This document shows, one piece after another, positions 11,050 to 22,399 of a DNA stretch of 64,000 nucleotides. The DNA is taken from contig CP099847.1 in assembly GCA_030062745.1 (NCBI GenBank), positions 30,546,779-30,610,778 on the forward strand, given 5' to 3'. The translations under genes were made by a program, and so were the position numbers. Position 1 is the first letter of the stretch, and every line of letters begins with the position of its first letter. Origin of the DNA: Capitulum mitella. Taxonomy: Eukaryota; Arthropoda; Thecostraca; Pollicipedomorpha; Pollicipedidae. Under the pieces are notes generated by a model. The model was not told the origin of the DNA. It saw nothing but the letters and a program-made list of their open reading frames with translations, and ran no database searches.

Positions 11050-14000
11050 GTGAGTGCCGCCGCCGCCGCCGGCCGGACGGCGCCGTCGGGTGCGCGCTGG
11101 CGCTGGAGTAGGAGCTGCGCTGGCACTGGGGCAAGCGCTGACGCTGGAGGTGGGGCGTTAATAGCGCTGACGCGGGGCAAGGGCTGGCACTAGAGTAGGA
11201 CAGGCTCTGGAGTGGGGCAGACGCAGGTGCTGGAGGCGATGCAGATGCTGTGGGTGGAAGGGGAGTCGAGGAGATAAGCTATAGGTGGAGATGCTGAAGA
11301 CGGTGTGGCGTGGAACAATTGCATACTTGGGATCCAGGAATAGTGGGTTATTCAGAAGGCTGCGTTGAAATGTAGTCCAAATTACGTCCGGCATTTCCAC
11401 TTGGGTCATTCCCTGACCACTTAGAAATGAAAACAGATGTCGGGAAATCGTAGAAATCACGTATGAGACTGGTTCTAGGGTACTGAATGTAAGACTGGCT
11501 ATGCCGGGACTAAAAGCTCGGCGACGTTTGTTGAGCCGGTGGTTTCGTCTCTCCAACAGTCAAAGCAGCAGATACGTCTCGGTCCGATGGTCTGACCCGG
11601 GTAGGCAATGGGTCGCATTTGCGCCAGTAAAATGCATTCTTTATTAATTCAGAGTCCATTTTTTCTTCTTAGCAATGCAAAGTGCACTTATGTGTTTCGA
11701 AGTAAGTTATGATTGAGTTCAGAGTCGAGATCGAACAATTCCCCGAATGTACACAACATGCCTGAGACTTATTAACGCCAGATCTTTCCAGAACAAAATA
11801 TGTGGAGGTAACGGAACTTTCCGGGCGTGTCGCTGAAATTTTCAGATCGACATTTTGACTGTGGGCATCTTCGCTCATCCAGATTCATAAAATTAATAAA
11901 GCATCATTCAAGTGTTATGGCAAAAATCTAAACCCAGGTTTAGCTATGCACGGCATGCGCTCATGGTTTGTACCATAGTCGGCATGTAGTGGTACAATTA
12001 AGATTTTTAGGAAGACGGTTTAGCAGCCTGGGTGAAAAAAAGCAAACCATTATAACATTAAATCTGGAAATGTTGAACTGTACCCTTAAGGAGTTCAAAG
12101 ACTTTCACGCGCTGAGAATCAAAAAGAATTTGACTTTCACTGGTTAGCTTGAACTTTGGTGTGTACATGATTCGGGGAATGGTCTCGTATTTGAAGAATA
12201 TCATTTCTGTGAAGTCCTTCATTGCATTGTTAGTTCGGAAATATAAGACTTCTTATTTGAATAATGGGTTTTTCTGGTATAAAAACATTTAGCTGTACTG
12301 CGTAAGAAGTTACACGAATTTTCCATGAATCCAGACCACCAACATATTTCAGCCCGTTGATGGCAGCAGGGCACCACACGTTTGATAATGTAAAACTGGG
12401 AGTTGTTCAACTATCATACGAAGTTGCCTTTACATAAACATGCTGTCAGACATACCCTAGTTGGAATTACATGTGTTTCGTCATGCTGCGATTGGCCAAC
12501 AATAATTCACGCTATGGCGCTCGGTGACAAAAATCAAAGAAACATCTCGGTTTGAGATAGTTAGTCTTACCTCAAGTATCTTACCACGTCCACCAGAGGA
12601 GTTTTACTCGACGGTGAAAATATACTAGCAACAGTCACACTTAACTTCTCGTAAGGCAGTGCTCATACTGCCATCGTCATCCTCACCCGCTAACAACTCT
12701 AACCTCTGTGTAATATGAGCGAAATCAGACGCCGAGTGAGCTCTACTTAAAAAAAGTAAGTCGATCCTCGCCTTAAAATGTATGCTCGGACCCGTCCGTC
12801 CCGGTCCAGCCGTAACGCATCATGGAGGCCAAGAGACGCACAACCACTCGACATCGAACCATGACGTGCTCACCGTAAAACTGCTCAATTAGCCAAGAGC
12901 TTTTCATATGCGTCAACAGAGCATTAACTTTGACGTTTTTAGTCAACTATTCCGGTGGGATGTTTCCGCGCTTCAGTATGTTTATTGTTTTGCGAAATTT
13001 GCAGCGGTATATCTAAGTACGAAATGTGTACAAAAAGTAGACAATAGGGAGCCACATGTGGTTTCACCTGCAATTACTTGGGTGTGACATGCAACATAAG
13101 CTAGATAAGTGTCTGTGTTGTCAAATGTAACAAAGCAAAATGAATGTGCCGAGCGACATTTGGAAACACGCTGCAAAATTTGACAAGAAATGCATTATGC
13201 TTTGCTCATCTTGCGCCCTAGTGCGCCTTACTGGTTTGTGTTTTCCCTATTCACTGAAGTTCAAAATAACTTGCTGTTGCGTCGAAGTCGAGTTACCATT
13301 GTTCGACTGGTGCAAGTTTATCGGGACCAATGGTGACAGCTAATACTACAGAAACGAGAAAACTTGGTCTGTAACGCAGACAGCGGGCCCAGGACGATCC
13401 CGTTTAACTTTTGGCGAGGCCGGCTCTGGCCCCTGATGCTCCGTGCAAAGTTTGCCAATTAGAAACGCATTAACATAACCGTCACGCGTTCCTGAAATGT
13501 CCGCGCAAATGCGAGGACATGTCTTGCGAGTGGAACACAGTCCAGATGCACTGGCGCATTGCGAATAATCGTTGTTCCGGGAACCAGGTTAAAGCGTGCC
13601 ATCTGATCATGCCGACAGTGTCGCACCGCGCTGCAGTAATCTCCTGAACGGTAGCTAATGCATCTGGGCGTAATCGCACGCCAGCTGTTCCTGGTAGCGA
13701 TATGCTACAGGGGCCTCACGTCAGGCTGTCGGCTCATGTTGACGATAATACGACGGCGGACCGTAGTTTTCGGACTAGCATGTAGCCAAATTACCAACAG
13801 CAGGCGTTACTGCAATGCTCTATCGGCCAAAGCCACACACTAGTTCTACTGAACACCGCTTATCAGTGATTAACCTCTGGTTTTCCCGTCTGGGGTAATC
13901 TGTCGACGGATAATGGAGCGTCATACTCATACGCGCGGTGACGTAGGAGAGTCAACCTGATTTTTACTCAGTCTTCCATGCGGGACTTCCGACAAACTAA

Positions 14001-17000
14001 AAGCGCATCTCACCTTTTGGCAAAAGAGCAGGGGCACACCCGGGATTTTTCCGACGGTGTCCGGAGATATGGGTGTGACATGTTTAGCAGGCTGGCCCTT
14101 CCTCTTTCCACTAAGGAGGAAGGACAGCGGACCGCAGGGCTCCCCTTTTGCACCCCCAACTTAAACCATGCATAGCATATTGCAACGTTTTGATGTGCGC
14201 GCCAAAGTGGGAGACAAGAACTCCTGAGCAATGACTGAAACTTTCATTACATTAAGGACGCTGAAGTCAACCGCCTGTTTTGAGAAACTGATGCGACATC
14301 AGGGGCACGATGTGACAAACAAGCTAACGAAATACAAGTGATCAAAACACAAAGCTCAAATGGCCTAAAATGAATACATCGTAAGGCAGGTTGGAAATAA
14401 CAGAATAGCAAAGTTACGTGACATGACACACTATGGTTTTAGAAGCCTTTCGACTAACTTTCAACTCTGCAACGCGCAAAATGTAGAAAAGCAGAGATGG
14501 TTCTTTCTCGTAAAGTGGGTGCCCAGTGAGGTCGTTCACTGTTGTCCTGTTGACAAGGAAAAGTTAAAACACACATTTAAGACTAATGACACGGAAATTC
14601 AAATGGCACAATCATAGTTCTGCATATTGCACTGTCTTGTATTTTATAGCCGTAACAAAACCGGCCCCGCGTTCAGCGGTGAGGACATTTGGCAGAAAAG
14701 TTTGCCGTACCTTTCCGGGGTCTTTCTGGCTGAAGTTGACATGAAATACCTGAAGTTTGCCATTCACCAGAGTCACGATGGTATTCGTGACCCGATGATA
14801 TTCGTAACATGTGTTTGATGCTGCAATGGTTCTGTTTTTAAAAGGCTGCGTGCTGCCTTGAAAACAAGTTCGCTGTATGTTCCATGTTAAAACTAGCATT
14901 ATGATAGGCTTTACCTTCTTGGTGCGCTGATATGAACGACAATTCGAAAAACACGCATAAGGTAGTTCTAAATGATATCAGCACACGCAGTGAGACTACA
15001 ACTGGTCAAGCTACAAAGTTCTGTGAAAACGAATAGCAACATGTCGCGCCATCAGCATAGAGACATGCTATTTCAGGCGTTTCATAACAACAATGACATT
15101 AACACACGTTTCCCCAGGCAAATTCGTAAAGTGCAAAATTATACGAATTGTCCCCTTCCTTTGCTCTCTTCCTTCCTTTCATTTGGCCAAAGCTAAACGA
15201 GAACTGCGTCTTTCAGAAATATTGTTTTGGCTGCTACTGGTTGCCACAAAAACCGTCTGCGGTGTGCAGATATTTACGATCCCTGCGGATAAAACAGAAA
15301 CGACGAGAGAGGCCATGCTTGCATATTATTTACCAGATATTGATAAGCTTTGCCGTTAACTGTTAATGGCAAATATACCCAAAAACATGTGAGGATCTGA
15401 GAGCGATTTTCAGCTTAGCAGTTACTTCATGAGCGGCGGAACACCCCATGTAAAGTTTGTCTCAAGCACTCCATTCTTTACCACAACTTCCTCAAAATTA
15501 AGATCAATTCCTTATATATCCCAACCATCGTATATCGTATACCCAACCATATATATCCCAACCAACCAACCAGGCCATCAACAATCTACTTAAAGTAGTT
15601 TTAGTAGACTGTGCGTTTATAACGTCACATGATACTGCGTAACACTTTCTCATGATCGTGAGGCGCTGACATTTAAACTCAGTTAGCCCTCGACATTTCG
15701 CGGCCTGGAGCGGGCAGCATTTGGAGCGCCACCCTCACGGCCTGCCTGAAAGGCTCATTCACTTACCATAAAGTAGGCGTTACTCCCCATGAATTTCAAC
15801 TTGCCGTCTCGAGCCACTCACGGACCAGTGGCCAGCTCATTGCCGTCAAGGTCAAGCTGTTTATGACTATCGGCCAGGTCGCTCCAGCGAGGGCAGTTTC
15901 ATCGGGAAAAACGGTCCCGAGGCGAACCATGGCTTCAGCAGATCACCGCTAACGGAGATGCGGCAACATTATTCTCACCGGAACGCAGGAACTTTCGCCA
16001 TCAAGCAACGATATCGTGACACGCACACACACACATATATATAAATATATGAATATATATTCGGACCATATATATATATATATATATATGGTCCGAATGA
16101 CTGCTGGAGTGGTGATAGACGTCGGACCTCGTGTTCAGCGAAATTTGTTGAAAGGACTCCGATACTTTCATCCGGTTGCGCAGTTCCAGATAAAGCCTGA
16201 TTTTGTGGTGAAAGTTAAACGCACCGCGTAGGGTGCGTCACGACAGTTTCGTTGCCGTAGTCATCAAGGTATCTTGTACACGATGAAAATGGCTTTCCGA
16301 TAAACAAGGCCAGGTTTCCAATTCGTGACGAAAGCCATTTCTTCCAGCTAGCTTATTCCAGAGACGGCACTGGTTATTTGGTGTGGTCGACCTATTTCTG
16401 GAATTCCCGAATCTGGCGATGGTTTGATTTTGGCGCGATTTTCCGAAAAGCAATGACGCCGTTTAACAGGTTGCCGCATCACCGAAACGCTGTGGCGCGA
16501 TCTACATTTATCTTTTGGGACACCTGACAGTACGTACCGGTACAAGCAGCTTCTTGTTTAAAACCATTAACGGAAATCACTGAAAATGGGTTCCTCTCAG
16601 GCAGAAATAATTTTGGAAATAATGACAAATGCAAGACCATTCCGAGAACAATGATCTCGTGATTGAGGCGTTAAATTCCGCGAAGAGCATCAGCGTGCGG
16701 TTGTCTACTCCGGAGCCTTGTACTATTAATGGACTTCAGCCGCGACAAGCTACGTGGCCCTGCCGATGGAGCGGCTCCACAGGCCGTGTGAGGGCACCTG
16801 CTCAGCTCGGCAGCCCCACGCTGTCGAGCCGAGCCGAGAGCTCGTGGACAGCCCGTGCTCCTCATTCCGCAACTCCCCGGGGGGTTTCGTTTTTCACGCC
16901 GAGGGCCGTTCTGCGCCGCGCCGGCGGCCGTTTGCAAATATTTCGGCCGCTGCCGGACGACGAGAGGTCGATGGCGACTGTTTGTCGGTCCGAGTTTCAG

Positions 17001-19539
17001 GTCGCCGGACGGCCGGGCTCTGGGCGCGGTCGAATGGTCGATAGCCCGGCCGGGGCGCCCAGACGCCGGCCGAAGCCGCCCGTTCGGCTGCTGTCCAACG
17101 CGGCGCTGAACAACAATCGACTGCGCGGCGGCCGACCACGTGACCGCTGCCGGCACCGGGACCCGTGTGGGGCGCGTCTTCCGTGACCGACGTCTGCTGA
17201 ACGCGTCTGCCGATCCCCTCGGCTGTTTAGCGTCGGGACTAACACCAGCGAAGATTATCGGCTCCCCCTGGCTGACATTTGACTCTGTGCTTTCAGCGGT
17301 GGATAGTGAGCAAGAGATGCCTCTGGAGATGGACGAATATTCCAACCTTCTTGCCAACCTACTGAGGAAGTCCGCGCAGAAGTAAGTATGTGCAGATGGT
17401 GCAGAACGTGTTGTCTTGGAGGCGTAAACCGTTCAGATACATTCACTTTAGTTAATGTACGACCATTTCTTTTTCGCGCCATTTGTGAAATATCGCAATA
17501 TGGCGTTTAACTGGTCCTTCATCCTCTGTCCTTAATCAGTGATGGCGAGAATTTTAGGACGGAGATTTATTTTCATAACAGCTTTCCACTGTGGTCCTTG
17601 ATATTGCCGACGTTTGTCGTATTGCAACTGACGAACATCCTAATGATACGCCAGACTTCCCCAGACCTAAAAGCAGTCTAGCCACGATCCGATAACAGGC
17701 CCGCCTACCGGCAAACAAACAAAATTTTGCTTGTCTTCGCGCGACTGTAGCGGTCCGTTGACGAAAACGCTGGCGTGCTTGGTCCCACTATCGCCGACAA
17801 CCGCCCAGCGGCATAATATCGGGGCACGGCCCACGACGACACCGCGGCACACTTCCAGGGCTCAGCCCACGACCTCGCAGCGGCACACTTCCAGGGCTCA
17901 GCCCACCACCTCGCAGCGGCACACTTCCAGGGCTCAGCCCACCACCTCGCAGCGGCACACTTCCAGGGCTCAGCCCACCACCTCGCAGCGGCACACTTCC
18001 AGGGCTCAGCCCACGACCTCGCAGCGGCACACTTCCAGGGCTCAGCCCACGACCTCGCAGCGGCACACTTCCAGGGCTCAGCCCACGACCTCGCAGCGGC
18101 ACACTTCCAGGGCTCAGCCCACGACCTCGCAGCGGCACACTTCCAGGGCTCAGCCCACCACCTCGCAGCGGCACACTTCCAGGGCTCAGCCCACCACCTC
18201 GCAGCGGCACACTTCCAGGGCTCAGCCCACCACCTCGCAGCGGCACACTTCCAGGGCTCAGCCCACGACCTCGCAGCGGCACACTTCCAGGGCTCAGCCC
18301 ACGACCTCGCAGCGGCACACTTCCAGGGCTCAGCCCACCACCTCGCAGCGGCACACTTCCAGGGCTCAGCCCACCACCTCGCAGCGGCACACTTCCAGGG
18401 CTCAGCCCACCACCTCGCAGCGGCACACTTCCAGGGCTCAGCCCACCACCTCGCAGCGGCACACTTCCAGGGCTCAGCCCACGACCACACCGCGGCACAC
18501 TTCCAGGGCTCAGCCCACCACCTCGCAGCGGCACACTTCCAGGGCTCAGCCCACCACCTCGCAGCGGCACATTATCAGGGTCTGGTCAGTACAGCGGACT
18601 AACAGGTCACAGCTCCATGCACGGGACCGGAGCCAGGACGTGCCTGCTGACGACTGCGTCCGGCCTGGTCCAGTGGTCCAGGGGACCAGAGGCCCGGAGG
18701 TCCGGACCAGTCCGGGCTCCGAGCAGTCGCGGACGTGCCTCAGGGTCGCACTCCGCCAGAACGGGTCACGTTGAAACGCAACAGGTCTGCGACGGCGCCG
18801 CTTAGGACGTCACACGGGGAATTACGCTGCGTGGGTGGTAACGGCATCAGACGACGACGTTCTCGTCTTGCATATGGTCGCTCTGACGTCATATGCGCTA
18901 TTTGACGTCACGGAATGCTGATGCCCGTCCACTGTCGGCTGGCACCGCGATGCCGTCGTTAGACCGTAATCACTGTATTGACGTCGTCAACTGTGACATC
19001 ACTCTTCGCGGTCGGTTCTATGACGTCATCGTAGCGTCATTGGCTCCGAGAAGCGGGGTTCATGCGAGTGCCCTATTCGCGTGTTTACTGTCCACGGCGC
19101 CTTAAGTGCTGCCTAACACGAACATGATTTGTCCTCGCCCACTGGCAGCCGCCGCCTATGAACGATGACGGCCGTATCGACCGTCGGACGATTGCCGTGA
19201 CGTAGCTCGTCTGTCTCGAGAGCCCCGGAGCTCCGGCTCATTGTTCTCCGCTGACCCGGGGAGGCGTCTCCAGGAGACTGGCGCGCTGCCCGCCGCCGCC
19301 GCCATTGTGCCGCTGTTTGCCCGCCTCCACCGTCGGCTCTTAGCCCTTCTAATTGTCTGGTCAGACGGTCGCCGTTTGTGTACGTCTACAGGCGCTCCTG
19401 TATCCGGCGCGGCAGCTCGTGCGATGCCCGGCCGCACGACTGCTGCGGCAACGGCGTCTGCCGCTGCAACCTCTGGGGCAGCAACTGCAAGTGCATGCGC
19501 GGCGGCCTGTTCCAGGCCTGGGGCCGCCGGAGGAAGTAG
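10962..19539 (+). CDS. Agatoxin-like neuropeptide precursor, three coding exons
   Basis: Gene span; coding parts are 10,962-11,049, 17,297-17,381 and 19,392-19,539, together 321 nt for 106 residues plus stop. All junctions are GT/AG and the phases fit exactly (phase 1, then phase 2). Residues 1-20 form a hydrophobic signal peptide. Residues 21-57 are an acidic propeptide. The second junction creates a Lys-Arg processing site at 58-59. The mature region has eight cysteines (61, 68, 75, 76, 81, 83, 90, 92) in the C-C-CC-C-C-C-C order of the agatoxin-like family, with the family-typical CRCNLWGSNC core and LFQ-W end. A Gly followed by four basic residues (102-106) predicts trimming and C-terminal amidation. 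Family knowledge: such peptides occur as neuroendocrine peptides in insects and crustaceans and as relatives of spider toxins. A neuropeptide role is more likely here than venom, but the sequence alone cannot decide. Confidence 0.9.
11050..17296 (+). other. Intron 1 of agatoxin-like gene
   Basis: 6.2-kb intron starting GTGAGT and ending TGCTTTCAG. It contains no recognised exon. Contents: a CpG-rich start, unassigned intermediate-GC sequence, a TATATCCCAACCA-type short repeat at about 15,513-15,580, the palindrome at 16,059-16,098, and a GC-rich block at 16,740-17,240. In that last block long frames are open on both strands (for example 16,671-17,357 minus) without protein-like features. Confidence 0.75.
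16059..16098. repeat. Perfect 40-bp palindrome with TA core
   Basis: ATTCGGACCATA on the left is mirrored by TATGGTCCGAAT on the right, with only TA repeats between, so the full 40 bp equals its own reverse complement. An ACAC/ATAT microsatellite (16,023-16,058) precedes it. Confidence 0.93.
17297..17381 (+). CDS. Agatoxin-like precursor, exon 2 (propeptide)
   Basis: Acceptor TTTCAG at 17,291-17,296 and donor GTAAGT at 17,382. The 85-nt exon encodes a mostly acidic, leucine-containing propeptide (residues 30-57) and two bases of the Lys codon completed by exon 3. The segment EYSNLLANLLRK is a plausible short amphipathic helix. The exon ends immediately before the dibasic cleavage site. Confidence 0.85.
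17382..19391 (+). other. Intron 2 of agatoxin-like gene
   Basis: 2.0-kb intron from GTAAGT to CTACAG. Its middle third is the 36-bp minisatellite. 18,870-19,060 contains several TGACGTCA-like or ACGTCA motifs (for example 18,895-18,910 and 19,019-19,030), which resemble CRE half-sites; their use is unknown. Confidence 0.75.
17848..18567. repeat. 36-bp minisatellite, 20 units, in intron 2
   Basis: The unit begins CACACTTCCAGGGCTCAGCC and recurs every 36 bp from 17,848, with the last full unit ending at 18,567. Partial copies flank it. Units are almost identical; the main difference is one G/C position (CCCACGACC or CCCACCACC). Along the array this runs 1 G, 3 C, 4 G, 3 C, 2 G, 4 C, 1 G, 2 C. 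Unit 18 also has the CACACCGCGG variant seen in the leading partial unit. Because 36 is a multiple of three, frames stay open on both strands (17,731-18,774 plus; 17,705-18,490 and 17,788-18,570 minus). These are not called genes. Confidence 0.97.
19392..19539 (+). CDS. Agatoxin-like precursor, exon 3 (mature peptide)
   Basis: Acceptor CTACAG ends at 19,391 and the stop TAG is at 19,537-19,539. The first base completes the Lys codon so that the exon opens with Arg, giving the KR cleavage site at the splice junction. It encodes all eight cysteines, the CC pair at residues 75-76, and the C-terminal Trp-Gly-basic run used for amidation. The other two frames of this exon are also open but lack the cysteine pattern. 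Confidence 0.92.
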
Positions 19540-19567
19540 GCAGCGCGTGACGGCCACGCCCGCAGGT

Positions 19568-19693
19568 CGGCGCAGCGGGCCCCTACCGGCCCTCGCCGCG
19601 CCCGCCGGCCGGCGCAGCGGGCCCCTACCGGCCCTCGCCGCGCCCGCCGGCCGGCGCAGCGGGCCCCTACCGGCCCTCGCCGCGCCCGCCGGC
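19568..19693. repeat. 42-bp GC-rich tandem repeat, 3 copies
   Basis: The motif GCGCAGCGGGCCCCTACCGG recurs at 42-bp spacing (19,570, 19,612, 19,654) with near-perfect identity. It starts 29 bases after the agatoxin-like stop codon, so it probably lies in the 3' UTR. No AATAAA was noticed in the following kilobase, so the transcript end is not located. Confidence 0.9.
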
Positions 19694-19699
19694 GCCAGC

Positions 19700-20700
19700 C
19701 CGCGGGCTCGTGCCGCGCGGGAGCCCCGCCCCGATTGGGGATTTCCTCCAGCCACATCCGCCAATCGGAGCCGCGGCTCCCGCGGCCCCTACCCCCGCCC
19801 GCGCGCCCCGCGGGCCCCCGTGTCGTGTCTTGTTGTGCCGTTCGCGCGGTGGTCGCAGTCGGTGTCGGTTGTGGTTCTTCGAGATGTTGGCCTGTTTTGC
19901 GAGTGATTCGGCGGCAATACACGCCTAAATGGACGAGGTCGTGTTTTCCTGTGTCGAAACATCAACACGTCGATTTGGCCTGCCAGAATTTAGATAACCC
20001 CATTTCGGAGGCTGGGAAGGCTGAGCCGCAGGGAATGACGATCGTGGCTTAAGGCCTGAGTCGATAGAACCCGCGTTGATACGAACTGACGGTCTCCGCG
20101 ATCGGATTGGTGCCTGGTCGCCGTGAACATCCCATTCGTTTCAGATCAAACATCCCCACCCGACGCCGGAGGCGCCGTCGCCGATGTAACAGAAACCGAC
20201 ATCAGGAAACCCACCCAGTGCCTGTCCGTCTGACTGTCGACAGATCTTGCCCGTGGTCCTGCGTCCAAACCAGTTGGCGGATCGCCATGTGTCGCTCGCC
20301 GTGCGAAAGGTCTTGCGAGTGACCGGAGCATCTGCTAGTTTTCGTCGCTCTGCCTGTTGGCCTGTCGTTGGCGCGTGTTGCGTCCTCCGGGAAGGGTTTT
20401 TAGCACATAAGAATGTCATGTCAAACGGGAAATACGAACACCACCAAGCATCGTCTCGGCTGCTGCAAGTTTTCTCGGCAGCCAAGGGTCTAATTGGGTC
20501 GAGACGTGCGAGCTCGGAACGGAAACTGAACAGGCAATCACACAGCATACAGCACGTTGCAATGCGTGCTACGTGTCACGCGCAAGCGGTGGGAATATGA
20601 AAAAAGCTGCTTGAAAAGGTTTTGAAGGATTGACTTTCGTGCTGGCGACCCATGTATGGATTCATGTGTGAATATCCATAGATGGATCATACATGAATAT
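19700..20700. other. GC-rich then unassigned sequence
   Basis: 19,700-19,880 is GC-rich and probably continues the 3' UTR or flank of the agatoxin-like gene. The rest is of intermediate composition with no recognised feature. Confidence 0.45.
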
Positions 20701-20711
20701 AATCACATTAT

Positions 20712-20747
20712 ATATCACATCCATGTATCCATATGTGGATGTGATAT
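20712..20747. repeat. Hairpin, 12-bp perfect arms
   Basis: ATATCACATCCA (20,712-20,723) and TGGATGTGATAT (20,736-20,747) enclose a 12-base loop. The surrounding 20,650-20,760 repeats ATCCAT/ATGGAT motifs in both directions. Confidence 0.88.
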
Positions 20748-20774
20748 GTATATCATAGCTAGGTTTTTGCTCGA

Positions 20775-20920
20775 TTTCAGCGGAATCGGAGCCAAATCCG
20801 GATTTGCTTCCACTGGAACCGCAGTCGGATTCGGAATCGATTCAGGTGGAAGTTGTGATGGATTCGGCATTGCTTCAGTTAGTTCGCAGAAGCACTGGAA
20901 TCGGGAGCGAATCCAAAGGG
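20775..20920. repeat. GATTCGGAATCG-type short repeat
   Basis: Variants of GGAATCGGA, GATTCGG and AATCGATTC recur in both orientations. Similar motif clusters occur in the terminal parts of some hAT-like elements, but no defined ends were found here. Confidence 0.4.
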
Positions 20921-21122
20921 AAAATGTCTGTTTGCACTTCTTATCAGTTTAACCTACCATTCCTTTGGTATTTAGCCCGGCACCGCCTGGGGTTGTCAAA
21001 TTGGCGCCCTTGGTTTTCTTGAATAGCTTCTGTAGCGGTAGAGTCAGCCCAACCGAATTTTCAGTACCTGTACATCAATCATTGTTACACATTTTTTTTT
21101 TAATCAAAACCATTTTCATGCT

Positions 21123-21916
21123 AGGTCAGGTCACGGAGAGATCGCGTCGTAAGTGGGCCCTTCCATGCATGTTTTCACCTCTTTGGACGGTGGCGAGAAC
21201 ATGTTTCGTTTTTTTGCAATATTCGCGAATGTAACGCATATATTATTTGGATTTACATCGGACAAGGTCCAAAAACGGATTTACAGCCCTGACACGTCAA
21301 CCTTAGAGGTCATGCTAGGTCACATGCATGACGACAATGGGAGTGGCTTGCATTGTAGGTGATAGAAGTGGTTGCCGCTGACTTACCCTCTTGTTCAAGC
21401 GACACGAGAGAATTTATATGAACATCTTAGCAAGGTTCTGATGGAATACATGTGATGAAATGCAACGTGAGGTCATGTCAGGTCACGTCATGGCAGATGT
21501 CAAAATGAAATGAAATACGACATTGTCTGTGGTAGATCGTTTAGTAGCAGTAGAGAGCAATTGTTGTTCCTGGTCCGAAAAAGAAAAATGGCAATCTGTC
21601 TTAGCCTGACTTGACCTTAACCCGATCGACAGAAGACAGAGCAGATTTAATGATTACGAGATGCCATTTCAGTTCTGGACTTAACGCAGTTAAGAATCCC
21701 AGCGAGTAATTATTGCTCTCGGTCAGGAATAGTAATGGCACCTTATCTGACCTGACATAGACTGACCTTGAATGGATGAAAAGCAGGTAATGAAAAACTG
21801 ATCATCAGAATGTTTCACTTCCGACCTTTTGTCAAGTGGATCAAAATGGCTACGAGTAAGCATCAATCTTTGAAATGTTAAGTAAGACCATTATTTCAAC
21901 TGACCTACGTTGACCT
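21123..21916. repeat. AGGTCA/TGACCT cluster with mirrored orientation (copy A)
   Basis: AGGTCA occurs at 21,123 (overlapping with another GGTCA), 21,307, 21,317, 21,470 and 21,480. TGACCT occurs at 21,612, 21,748, 21,763, 21,901 and 21,911. All left-half sites point one way and all right-half sites the other, in groups roughly 135-185 bp apart. The intervening sequence is not an obvious inverted repeat by eye. AGGTCA is the nuclear-receptor half-site, but here it is more likely part of an old repeat. Confidence 0.6.
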
Positions 21917-22258
21917 CGACCTGGCATTTTTCAACATTCTGGCATGTTTTTGATGCAGAAGATCGTCACCTTTCGTTTGATACCCAGTTAAGGACTCTAA
22001 GACCAGTATTGCCACCGATATGATACAGGAGCCGGTGTCAGTTTTTCCGGCGTCGTATTATGCGTTTTACGTGAGCTGTGGCGTCATCAGTCACATGACT
22101 AGGCTAACATAGTATTTTTCTAAATTGCAAGACTCAAGGCTGTCGATTGGTGGTAGACCGGTTCAGATCCGACGCTTAGATTATGAGATGACAGGGACGC
22201 CCTTTTTGATACCCCCAGGCGGTCGTGGGTACAAAAACAAGCCAGATGATGTCGGGTT

Positions 22259-22262
22259 GATA

Positions 22263-22332
<70 letters not shown>

Positions 22333-22366
22333 CATGTATATATATACATATATATATATATATATA
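22259..22366. repeat. (TA)n microsatellite with TGTATA interruptions
   Basis: TA repeat interrupted by ATGTATATATACATGTATATATACAT-like stretches near its right end. It is self-complementary overall. Short open frames through it encode only Tyr-Ile runs. Confidence 0.96.
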
Positions 22367-22399
22367 GCTTGATGTCTAACAGTCTGTTCTCATGGTGGC

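Noticed and set aside
16671..17357. 228-codon minus-strand frame and 185-codon plus-strand frame
   Set aside because: GC-rich intronic block open on both strands; no domain, and the minus frame overlaps the well supported exon 2 on the opposite strand.
17705..18774. 347-codon plus-strand and ~260-codon minus-strand open frames with 12-residue repeats
   Set aside because: They exist only because the 36-bp minisatellite unit is a multiple of three; both strands and several frames are open at once. The array lies inside an intron defined by matching splice phases.
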